Assembly: GCA_002081555.1 (NCBI GenBank)
Contig: MZNV01002465.1
Span: 1 to 24,796 of the forward strand
Origin: Protostelium mycophagum
Lineage: Eukaryota; Evosea; Variosea; Protosteliida; Protosteliaceae
Direction of reading: 5' to 3'
DNA length: 24,796 nt
A model generated the notes under the pieces. The model saw only the letters and a list, made by a program, of their open reading frames with translations. It made no database searches and was not told the origin of the DNA. This document shows, one piece after another, positions 11,476 to 19,787 of the stretch (its first letter is position 1; the number at the start of each line of letters is the position of its first letter). The position numbers were made by a program, and so were the translations under genes.

Positions 11476-12387
11476 TCATAAGACTCTCCATGTTGGGCCT
11501 TCCTGGATCACCCTTGCCTTCAGCTTTCGATAAAGAACATGGTTTACTGACACTTTATCCGCAGTGTACCCCCTGTTACCCAATTCCTTCACGATCTGAT
11601 GTGGTCAGCATCAAGAATGACAAATCATTTCCTTCACCTCATGAGCCTTAACTGGCTTTTCGAGCCCTTTTAAAACATCAAAAATGATCTCTGGGTTTTG
11701 TTTGATGTCAATCTTGTCCACACGATCTTTCAATTGGGTCATCTGGCTTTCATGGCGATCGAGCCTCTCTGTATTATCTGTGGTCTGCCTTCTTAATCCA
11801 AACACTTCCGTCTTCAGCTCAGAGAAGTCTCTCGTCACCTGTTCGATCTGAGGATGTTACTTCAAGGCCAAAATGAAATATAACCCTGCCTTGTCATCAT
11901 CTTGGAGATCATAAATCTCTATGAGCCTCTTTTTGTTCCCATTGATGGATTGGATTGTGTCGCCACTTGGAAGCTCGTACTCCATGTGCACAGGAGGATC
12001 TGTTCTCCAATAGAGACGGCAATAGTCGTAGTCGGACAGCTCGATCCACCAAACCCTTGTCTTCTGCCCATTTCGGTAGAAAATGTCGCCAGAACCTTCA
12101 CTAATCAATCCACGATGATGGAATCATTGCTTACCTTTCTTTCCTCCTGATATAGGAGAAGCCCCTCCACCACTTTTAATGTAGAAATCGTTGTTTCCCG
12201 ACGCTCCCCTCCTCGCAATCCACCAAGTCTCATTTTGAGGATGCTCATCAAGGATCAAGTCAGGACAAAAGTCAATAACTTGTCTAAATGCAACTGCAAC
12301 TGGCTCATATTCTTGCTTCCCCTTCTCCATCATCATATTGAGCAGTGCCTGGTGAAGCTCTGATTCAAATGTTGGATAGTGTTCCAT
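11476..12387 (-). CDS. Uncharacterised protein with C-terminal winged-helix domain
   Basis: Exons (descending): 12387–12135, 12095–11890, 11847–11638, 11595–11476, giving about 262 aa. The N-terminal half is unrecognised (Trp-rich: NETWWIARRG, VWWIELSDYDY). A heptad-like helix follows (FSELKTEVFGLRRQT), and the C-terminus reads as a winged helix of the Zalpha-like type: KAHEIVKELG, then NHVLYRKLKA, then PTWRVL. Such domains bind nucleic acid, so a role next to the DNA ligase is plausible but unproven. Between exons 2 and 3 the frame stays open except for one TAA at about 11855–11857; the only intron that removes it is a 42-nt GC–AG intron (11848–11889). Without it the protein would stop after LALK, lacking the winged helix. 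Shares a 192-bp divergent promoter with the ligase. Confidence 0.6.
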
Positions 12388-12430
12388 TGTGTCGCACTTG
12401 AAATTGATCCATCCTGTTGATCTTTTCAAA

Positions 12431-12462
12431 TCACGGCGTGAATGTCCGAAATCACGCCGTGA
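12431..12462. repeat. Perfect 11-bp inverted repeat, 10-bp loop
   Basis: TCACGGCGTGA (12431–12441) and its exact reverse complement TCACGCCGTGA (12452–12462) flank a 10-bp spacer. It lies between the divergent start codons of the winged-helix gene and the DNA ligase. Could be a dimeric-factor operator or a 5'UTR hairpin of the minus-strand mRNA. Confidence 0.85.
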
Positions 12463-12490
12463 AAGATATCGTTGTAGTGCGTCAAATCTT

Positions 12491-12502
12491 TTTGGCGCCA
12501 AA
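12491..12502. promoter_or_regulatory. Palindromic E2F-like site in divergent promoter
   Basis: TTTGGCGCCAAA is a perfect palindrome matching the E2F/DP consensus (TTTSGCGC) on both strands, followed directly by TTTCCCG. It sits 78 bp upstream of the ligase ATG and 104 bp from the opposing ATG, fitting S-phase control of a repair gene. Function is inferred. Confidence 0.5.
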
Positions 12503-12579
12503 TTTCCCGTAACAAAAGCTCTGGAATTCGATTCGGTGAACCGATTTCAACGGTCAGATCATCGGCAAAGACAAAGACA

Positions 12580-14973
12580 ATGGCATCCGAAGCAAGACGA
12601 GTTCTGTTAGCAGAGAAGTGGACAGAGAGCATCGACCCGAAAGGATGGTGGATGTCTGAGAAGTTGGATGGCGTTCGTGCATGTAAAAAGATTGAGATCA
12701 TGCAAGGAAACAGACTGAAGAGAGGCAGATTGGAACGGAAAGAACTTTTATTCGAGACAAGGGAACCTATTCGTGGCACCTGAATGGTTTAAAGAGGATC
12801 TTCCTCCCACTCCTCTCGACGGCGAGGTATTATTCTGTTCCATGATCCCCATCAGGTCTGACCATTGCTTCAGTTATGGTGCGGACGTGGATTGTTCCAG
12901 AAGTGCGTCGGCATCGTCAAGAAATATAAAGAAGCCAAAGAAGACGATTGGAAGTTTGTGACGTACCTTGTGTTTGATGCACCCGAACAACCTGGTGGTT
13001 ACGAGAAGCGAGTTGAATATTTAAAGAAGGTAGAACTTGATTCCAACATGCCGATCATTTTTCATGATTAAATAAGCGATCAGAAATTCTGACAGTCCGC
13101 AGACAATCAGAAGTGACAGCAGCACCTCTTATGCAGCAGTCGTTGGTGTCAGGGAGTGTTTGGATGTCAACCACATGAAGAAATACCTCACCGAAGTGGA
13201 GTTGGCAGGGGGAGAGTGAGTTTCTACATCGATGTAGATGGTCTTTTTCCTGATTTTTTAATATTAAAAATTCTAATGAACACAGAGGATTGATGCTTCG
13301 CGAGCCCAAATCAAATTACGAAAACGGACGGTCAAGTACACTCTTAAAGGTGAAGACATTTCACGATGAGGAGGCAAAAGTAATCGGTCATAATGAAGGA
13401 GAGGGCAGGTATGTCTCGTTGTAGATCCGCCAATATTTTTCATATTTAATTTCTGGGAATTTGAACCTAAAAATTCTGACTGGAGAGATTTAACGTATAT
13501 TTTACTCGATTATTCTGACAGTTGTAGATGCCAAGGGATGATGGGGGGTCTTGTCTGTGTACTTCCCAACGGAAAACAATTCACCATCGGAACCGGATTC
13601 ACGTGAGTCGGAATCTCGTGGAAATTTCGCGGGAATTCTGATCGTGTGAAGTGACGCGCAGAGGAGAAAACCGCCCAAAAAGGGGTCCGTTGTAACTTTT
13701 AAATTCCAGGAATTGACAAATGATGGTGTCCCCCGCTTCCCAGTGTTTTTGAGACCAAGAGAAGATGTCGTGAGTGCTATTTTATCTTCTTCTACAACAA
13801 TGTAAAATCGTGAAATTCCAAAAAAAACGGGAAAATAATCATCTCGTTGTAGAATATGTTGTTTACGTAAATAGACTTGGGAAGATATCTTAGAATCCGC
13901 CAAGACAAAAGCGCCGAAATCATCCATCGCGAAACCCGTGAGGAAATTGATGCAAAAACAACACTCTATATTGTTCAGCGTGATCCCATCACGTGATCAA
14001 GAGACGGGAGAGAAGAGAGTCACTTCTGATGATGAGATGGAAGAGGTACTTGGAAAAATTTTTGAAAATTTTTTCCACTTTTTTTATTTTTTTATATAAA
14101 AAAATTTATTTGATTATTTTTGCTGATACATGATTTTAGGCTGAGGAGAGAGTTGACCACAAAAAGCCCAAAGCTCCCATTGCTGGAGAGCCCAAGCCAG
14201 GTAATTATTTTGACCGTCTACAATGATGTAGACACGTGTTTTTGAAATTTTGCTGAAAATCACAGCATGCAAATACGGAAATCAATGCTTCAGAACCAAC
14301 GAGGACCATCTTCTTCAATTTACACACCCAAAACCCATACAAAAGGCACAGGTGACACTTTGAGACTCTGACACATGTCAAAATGACATTTTTTGACGTG
14401 TACAGGAAGAGGAGAAGGCACCCAAGAAATCAGAAGAGAAGATTTTGTGCATTTATGGCGCGAAATGTAAATTGGTCTCAAAGTTTCATTTGAATAAATA
14501 CTCCCACCCCCCTCCCTCAGAAGCAGAGGACCCCGAAGAGGTGATATTTCTTGGAAATTTCTGGTTGTAGATTGATTTTTCCAGGCTACTTTGGAGATGG
14601 ACTTGCGGGAAAAACAATCCACAGAAGAAGACGACGAGGTAAAAAATCACAATCCATAGAACCCCTCATTTACAACGTTGTAGATCGTCAAAGTGAGCAA
14701 AAAGGAATGGGATGCTCTGCATCAGGAACTGGAACAAGCTAAGAGGAGAATCGAAGAGCTCCAACCTCTGGTGAAAAACAACGCGAAGGACGACCTCGAG
14801 ATTGCCGCCAAAAAGAGAAGGATGGAGGACCTGCCTCCTTGTCTGTATGGCGAAGAATGCAAGAGAAAGAACCCTGCACATCTGGCGAGTAAGTGCTTTT
14901 AGACTTTAGAGGTAAACTTTGTGTTGAGTTTGTTTCAGGCTTCTCCCACCCTCCTGTTGCTGTGATGGAATGA
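12580..14973 (+). CDS. LigE/chlorella-virus-type ATP-dependent DNA ligase with three PBZ zinc fingers
   Basis: Seals nicks in DNA through a lysyl-AMP intermediate. Exons: 12580–12682, 12729–12826, 12874–13029, 13103–13215, 13286–13408, 13528–13602, 13664–13769, 13875–14045, 14140–14200, 14266–14351, 14406–14540, 14585–14638, 14684–14888, 14939–14973; about 506 aa with consistent phases. Residues 1 to about 290 are a minimal ligase: nucleotidylated K28 in EKLDGVR, motif III LDGE, motif IV EGLMLR, motif V LLKVK, then the OB domain (NGKQFTIGTGF, GVPRFPVFLR). There is no BRCT or N-terminal DNA-binding domain. Three PBZ fingers, each exactly C-x5-C-x6-H-x5-H, follow: C337/C343/H350/H356, C379/C385/H392/H398, C480/C486/H493/H499, with a charged helical linker before the third. 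PBZ fingers bind poly(ADP-ribose), so the enzyme is probably recruited to PARP-marked breaks in the nucleus (inference). Confidence 0.92.
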
Positions 14974-15189
14974 TGAAACATGAGATGGAACAATAAGGAC
15001 ATTCATGAAATAAAAAGAGGATATTACATTTTAAATGAATAAGTTTATAAGCAGACACCAAGAGAAACATGACACACAAGGCCCACTCACATGGGGGTGT
15101 GGCAAAGTAGTGAGTTGCAGATAAATGCACTTTTATAATACCCTCTTTTTATATGCAAGATGACATTCTAATGTGGCATTTATGTTCTT
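14974..15189. other. Convergent 3' spacer, ligase / GPI protein
   Basis: AT-rich 216 bp between two genes ending toward each other. AATAAG and AAATAAA-like signals near 14992–15015 could serve the ligase mRNA. No coding potential recognised. Confidence 0.4.
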
Positions 15190-15912
15190 TTACAAAGAGA
15201 TGGCGAAAGCAATGAGAAAGGCAAAGAAGGATATGAGTGCCAAAATGGAGGTACCACTGCTGTTGTTTTTGCCGTTGGAGAAGAAGCTGTCTTGGCAGAG
15301 ATCCTGCTTCGTGTTGACAGTCAACAGCTGGATGCTGCAGTCCTTGTATAAATGTGAGGATCGCCAAATGACATGATCATGTTTCGCACCTTGTCCGTAG
15401 ACAGACAGTTTGCATTGGTGGGTTTGACGGAGGCGGTTGCATCTGCATTGCAGAACTTTGTTGTTCAGTTTAGAAGTGACGTATGGCGCTCCTAAGAACT
15501 TACTATGTAATTGACGTCACAGCAGAGGGATTGTATGCTAGTAGCACATGCCCCAGTAAATCTTGGATCAGCACCATTGCCTGATAATTGTTGATCTATG
15601 TCGTCAAGGCCTAAAGTTTTTGACATCCGACAAAAATGAAAAAGAGGATACAGCATGCTGTGACATTGTTGGTTTTGTTCCACACAAGGCCTGCTGAGTT
15701 TTGATCAACCAAGATATATGTAGTAGTGGGTAGAGCAGAAAGCTTTCCAAAGCAGTAAGAAGTGTTAAAACCAGGGTAGGTGGCTGTCAAATTGCCGATT
15801 TGAATACAATTGGATATCTTCTGAGCAGAGCAGACGCCAGCTGAACACATGAGAATGAATAGGTCTGTCTGTGCTTACCGAGGACAAAGAGGAGGATAAT
15901 GGCAGCTCTCAT
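15190..15912 (-). CDS. Small cysteine-rich GPI-anchored surface protein
   Basis: Not assigned to a named family. Exons (descending): 15912–15879, 15840–15652, 15610–15504, 15455–15390, 15342–15190, giving about 182 aa. It starts with a signal peptide (MRAAIILLFVLAGVCSA), continues with a Cys-rich ectodomain (paired cysteines in TACC and SLCC) with N-glycosylation sites such as NLT, NTS, NKT and NNSS, and ends in a hydrophobic tail (ILALISFFAFLIAFAISL) with no cytosolic residues, preceded by small residues NSSGTS. That layout predicts cleavage and GPI attachment at the outer membrane leaflet. Ly6-like or other small disulfide folds are possible; the cysteine spacing does not decide it. The exon 3/4 junction is the least certain. 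Start is 78 bp from the divergent mitochondrial-type gene. Confidence 0.72.
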
Positions 15913-15990
15913 GATGCCGTTCCCTTCTTGCGGATGAAAATTGAATTCGGTTTTTCTTCATCCACAAATCGGAGGAATACACGCACAATA
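15913..15990. promoter_or_regulatory. 78-bp divergent spacer between two start codons
   Basis: Too short for two independent promoters, so transcription is likely bidirectional or starts inside the opposite gene. No recognised box. Confidence 0.4.
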
Positions 15991-16509
15991 ATGATCAGGA
16001 CTGCCTCTCTATACACCCGCACTCTAAAACCTACCAATAGATGCAGACAATTACCTGCAACATGTTTCAAGCTGAAGAGGATGATGTCCACAGCAGACAA
16101 GACGTGTGGCACAAAAGGAGATGATGTGAACTCATTCTTCAATGTAAAGGCGACATCCGAATCAGAGACAATCTCTCAGAGGTTATCTCATTTAGAACTT
16201 CGATTGGATGAAATGGAGAGAACCAACACCGCCCTTCACCAGAAAAGATGTAATTCACTTCTATCAGCACTTGAAATTGCCTGGTTGCAGCTTTGCTGTA
16301 TAGTTGTACAACTACAGTGACACAACCATATTCATCTGGACGGAAAAGGACTTCAGCATTCTCATCAATCTCCAGTTGATGGACAAAAGAGGCTACAGCG
16401 TCTTTTCTTGTACGGCATGGGTATATTGCTCCTCGTGGACATTGTCATGTTGCAGATCCTTTATACCGTCAAATCAAGCAATGATAAAGAGGAGGAAGAT
16501 AAACAATAG
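15991..16509 (+). CDS. Probable mitochondrial single-pass membrane protein
   Basis: Not recognised. The first 38 residues after the ATG at 15991 are rich in Arg, Lys, Ser and Thr with no acidic residue before the Asp of STADK, as in a matrix presequence. A predicted short coiled coil follows (SQRLSHLELRLDEMERTN). The last exon encodes a membrane helix (LFLYGMGILLLVDIVMLQIL) and an acidic-basic tail ending EEEDKQ. Exons are 15991–16249 and 16376–16509, joined in phase 1, giving about 130 aa. The 126-nt intron contains several other possible acceptors, so a small extra exon cannot be excluded. Inner-membrane location is an inference from presequence plus helix. Confidence 0.55.
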
Positions 16510-16710
16510 GCCAAACGAAGAACACGACCTCCTGTTTATCTTCAATTTTGAAATGAGCACAAGACGAATCAAGATTTGTACAGTTTTATTCTTGTGGTTT
16601 GTCAAAGAGGGCTGGTGGCGACTTGATCAGACCAAATAAAGACCGGCTGCTCATCTTCAGACACTTGAAATTTAATTTAAAAATGTAAAAGCGCGCGAAA
16701 TGTATTTTTG

Positions 16711-16881
16711 ATGACAACCTTCATGAAGCAAAACTCTCACACACACCTTCTCTGTGCCGGTCTCTTTATGACCGGACTGTTTGGAGGCTGCCGCCGCGAC
16801 AGAATAGGACTCGAAAGAGGAGACATGGCAGGCGAATTATTCAAGCTGGCGCTGCCGCGGAAATCGGCTGTTAATGGTTGA
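16711..16881 (+). CDS. Possible 56-aa small ORF
   Basis: An uninterrupted ATG-initiated frame in the 361-bp gap between two convergent genes. It has a short hydrophobic stretch (LLCAGLFMTGLFGG) then basic residues. Its last bases overlap the 3' end of the minus-strand adaptor gene. No family recognised and no splice or polyadenylation support, so chance is quite likely; the rest of this gap (16510–16710) is 3'UTR-like and contains AATAAA near 16635. Confidence 0.18.
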   Translation: MTTFMKQNSHTHLLCAGLFMTGLFGGCRRDRIGLERGDMAGELFKLALPRKSAVNG

Positions 16882-18918
16882 AACGATTCAATTCAAAATT
16901 TAAATTACCACCAGAAGGCCTTCGAACGAGCGGGGAAGACGGCCGAGAGTTGGGGCGTGACCGTTCTTCGGCTTTGTTGTGGAGTTGCATGATGAGTGCC
17001 GCTCTGATCTCTGATTCTCGCAACAGATCTTCTCTCTCATGTAAAACTTCGACCAAGCGAAGGGAGTACGCTTTGCGAGTCATTAAATATCACATCAGGA
17101 GAAGACGAAGAATTACCATCTACAACGCGGCTTAATACATCGTGAAGTTCACTCAACTGACCCTGGTCCAAATCCGCGACGAGCGCTGAAAATAGTGAAT
17201 AATAGAATATTCCCTCGATTGCGAAATTGTAAAGAAAATCAGATTAAATTTTAGTTGTGCATTATAATTTGGAGGCAGCGATATTGTTTCCATAAAATTG
17301 TAGTCGTGATCTTCATCAGGTTTAAATCCATTAGTCCATTATTATATATCACAAAGAACACCAGAAGAATGCGCAAAACAGAAACACATTCTGAAGTAAC
17401 CAAAAAAATTGAAATTCTCTTCAGGATTCGATCGCAATACGTACATCTCGTCGTGGTGGCTGAGCTCAGTTGTGGTAAATATGTTGAAAAATTAACCCAA
17501 GCGTCATATTGAATTTCAGATGAAGGCCTAGAACTGACGATCTTCGGCTTGTTCAGTAGAGGTGTAGTAGGTGTTGAGGATGTGGGGGATGAGGGTGGGG
17601 AGTGCACCGGAGAGGGGCGCTCTTTGAGACCCTCTTTCACTCTCTTTACAACCTGCCATCTTCAGTTGCGCAATTTTCGGCGAATTTCTTATGAGGTCAC
17701 CTGCTCTTCCAATTCATCAAACAAACTTGGGGATTGCATGCCGGAGAATCTCGGTGTTGACGACAGAGACAATTCACTGGAAATGTGAATCTTGACCCCA
17801 CTATATTTCCTCACTTCTCTAGGGTGGCTTTCCATTGCACACTCTCTTCTTGAGCCAATTTGTACAACTTGTATGTTTGTTTCTTCTCCTTAACTAATCG
17901 CTCGTTCTCCTCTCTTAATCTCTGTACATCGATCTGTAGATCCTCCATCGTTCTGATCTTCACAACGTCAGATTATACGATGACGTCATTGCAGACCTCC
18001 ATCCGTAGTTTCATATTCTCCTCCAAAAGTTCGTGAATCTTTGTGTCGAGAAGGTTTTGTGCTTGTGTTTGGTTCTTTTTGGTTCTTGATTGTGTCTGTT
18101 TAGAGGTCAGTATTTCCTTATCATATAGAATTATAGATGACAGAATAGTATAGAAATGCACCTCTTCGAAATCTTGTCTCATCAGCTGTATCTCTTGCTC
18201 CAAACTCGTCTGTTCTTTTTTTAGCTTGCGATTCTCCTCTTCTGCCTGGACGTATCAGTGAAAATTTATTATTTTCGTGACACCTTCTTCAGTTTTGATT
18301 TGAACTCTTCGATGGTCTGTTGTAGATCGTGAATAGTGTCTTCAGCTCGACCTTGTTCTTGTTTAAATGTTTGTAATACTGAGATACTCTCTTTGCTGTC
18401 TTGTCCTCTTGATTTCTGCCTGTACATCCATCAGCCTTGGTCAAATGAAACGAAAATTGATAGTACACACAGGTCGATCAGGTCTCTGGTTATGGCGGCT
18501 GTTTCTTCTCTGCTTAGAGTTAACTCGCTCTGTATTTGTTTGTGATTTTTATTGGCTCTATATAATTCGCTCTGAATGTCCTCGAGTTCTTTGCTTTTAG
18601 AATGTAACTGTCACAGTATAAGAATGATGTTCATCGAAATGTAAAGTCAGATCATTTACTCGGGAGGTAAGATCTTCGTTGATGTGTGTCAGTTCTTGGT
18701 TCTTCTCCAGAAGCATGTTACCCATCACTAAATTTCGGTTCAGATTGAGAGCACCAATTTTCGCAAGGTGAGAAAAAGCGCTCACTTGCGGCGAGAGCGG
18801 CTTCTTCTTCTTTTCTACTCAGTAACTCTAAAGTTGCGGATAATGTGAGCTCCTCATCGACGTAATCATCGCCTTGTTGGGCATTCATCATGGAGTGAGC
18901 CTCTTCTTGACTGATCAT
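16871..18918 (-). CDS. Coiled-coil dynein–dynactin adaptor-like protein (CC1 box + Spindly motif)
   Basis: Exons (descending): 18918–18786, 18727–18660, 18607–18471, 18419–18284, 18245–18162, 18095–17997, 17957–17815, 17776–17701, 17652–17445, 17185–17117, 17070–16871; all phases agree, about 450 aa. Residues 43–47 (AAMMG), followed by LLEKNQEL, form a CC1 box, the AAxxG motif by which BICD, BICDR, TRAK/HAP1, CDR2-like and Spindly proteins contact the dynein light intermediate chain. About 220 residues of nearly continuous coiled coil follow, then LFDEL at 285–289, matching the Spindly motif (L-F/A-x-E-L/I/V) that binds the dynactin pointed end. A Pro/Ser-rich linker (about 300–325) precedes a basic C-terminal helix (VLHEREDLLRESEIRAAL) and a Ser/Arg/Pro tail, perhaps for cargo. 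Exact subfamily is unresolved. Confidence 0.72.
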
Positions 18919-19129
18919 GTCTCAAGCTGCATTCGCTCAAACTGTTTGGAAGCTTAACGGACAAATTTCTTTTTTTGATTGTAGTGCCCCATTTTTAATA
19001 ATAAAATTTAAATAAAATGATTTTTAGCTAAGAGCCAACAGTGTCGATATTGTTCCACGATGTTTGAGCAGACCGCAAAATGCCCTCCAATCTTGTCTGC
19101 TTCATTTCTAGTTCGCCGTCCGACGGCCA
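18919..19129. other. Divergent spacer upstream of adaptor gene
   Basis: AT-rich 211 bp, including AATAAAATTTAAATAAAATG. It must hold the adaptor promoter on the minus strand. No motif recognised. Confidence 0.35.
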
Positions 19130-19319
19130 ATGACATCATCAGAGGTTGTCAGAACGACACCATCTTTGTCTATTCAGGATCCTACATATGTGTTTGATAC
19201 TCCCATCTTTTCATGTATGGATGGACCACAGCTTTAGCTGTCATCATTTTAAATACACAGTGGCACCTCCAAAAGAGGGCATCTACGAAGCTCAGTACCT
19301 CAATATAAATAAGAAATAA
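19130..19319 (+). CDS. Possible 47-aa protein, two exons
   Basis: Not recognised. ATG at 19130, exon 19130–19214, a 46-nt GT–AG intron, exon 19261–19319. The product is polar and uncharged-to-basic, ending EAQYLNINKK. The TAA stop is embedded in AATAAA (19315–19320), as at SMC5 and the transporter, which is the main reason for listing it. It could be the tail of a longer gene with upstream exons, or chance. A hydrophobic frame on the opposite strand competes for the same DNA. Confidence 0.27.
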
Positions 19320-19787
19320 ATCCTCGACTTGACACAGCGAAAACGCGTACGCATCTTGTGAATCTCCCCTCAGGAACAGAGCCACCGCACGGAACATAAG
19401 ACATGAGGACGCGGCAAAGTCAAGAACCGCATTGAATATCACTCTATCAAGTGTAATTTTATCAGAGATTCATCCAAAATCTTTGCGTTTTTGATTTTCT
19501 TGGATTACAGGATGCATTGTGACATCTCATGGCATGTGGGTTTCCATGAAAATCAACCCACAACCCCCTTTTTCCCGCCTTCTGTCATCGTGGGTGTGTC
19601 GACATCTGGTGAAATTACAAGTTTGTAAAAACTGTTACAGCAGAAAACCCGCTCGGTAAGTAAGCGCGGTAATGACCGTGTCTATTGTCGCGTCAGGATA
19701 AATATTGACCATTGTGTCAGTGAAATTTCATGCGGGAAGAGCACCAGAAGCTCGAAACTGCGCAAGAACAGAAATTAGAAGACAGAA
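19320..19787. other. 468-bp gap upstream of nitroreductase
   Basis: No convincing gene. Contains CGGTAA at 19654–19659 and 19667–19672 with GACCG after them, and a GCGGGAAG just before 19740. An ATG at 19730 opens a 53-codon frame that stops inside the next gene's first exon. Nitroreductase promoter is expected here. Confidence 0.35.

Noticed and set aside
12388-12501. N-terminal extension of the winged-helix protein through the inverted repeat
   Set aside because: The open frame has no ATG upstream of 12387; it would need a TTG start.
14320-15130. Minus-strand frames opposite the ligase 3' exons
   Set aside because: They are antisense shadows of exons carrying perfect PBZ fingers and show no coherent domains.
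15871-15990. Plus-strand frame upstream of the mitochondrial-type protein (from 15871)
   Set aside because: No ATG at its beginning and it lies over the first exon and intron of the opposite-strand GPI gene; the ATG at 15991 gives a normal presequence.
19182-19442. Hydrophobic 86-codon minus-strand frame in the 19-kb gap
   Set aside because: No ATG at its start and no acceptor upstream of it before an in-frame stop; competes with the better supported plus-strand two-exon model.
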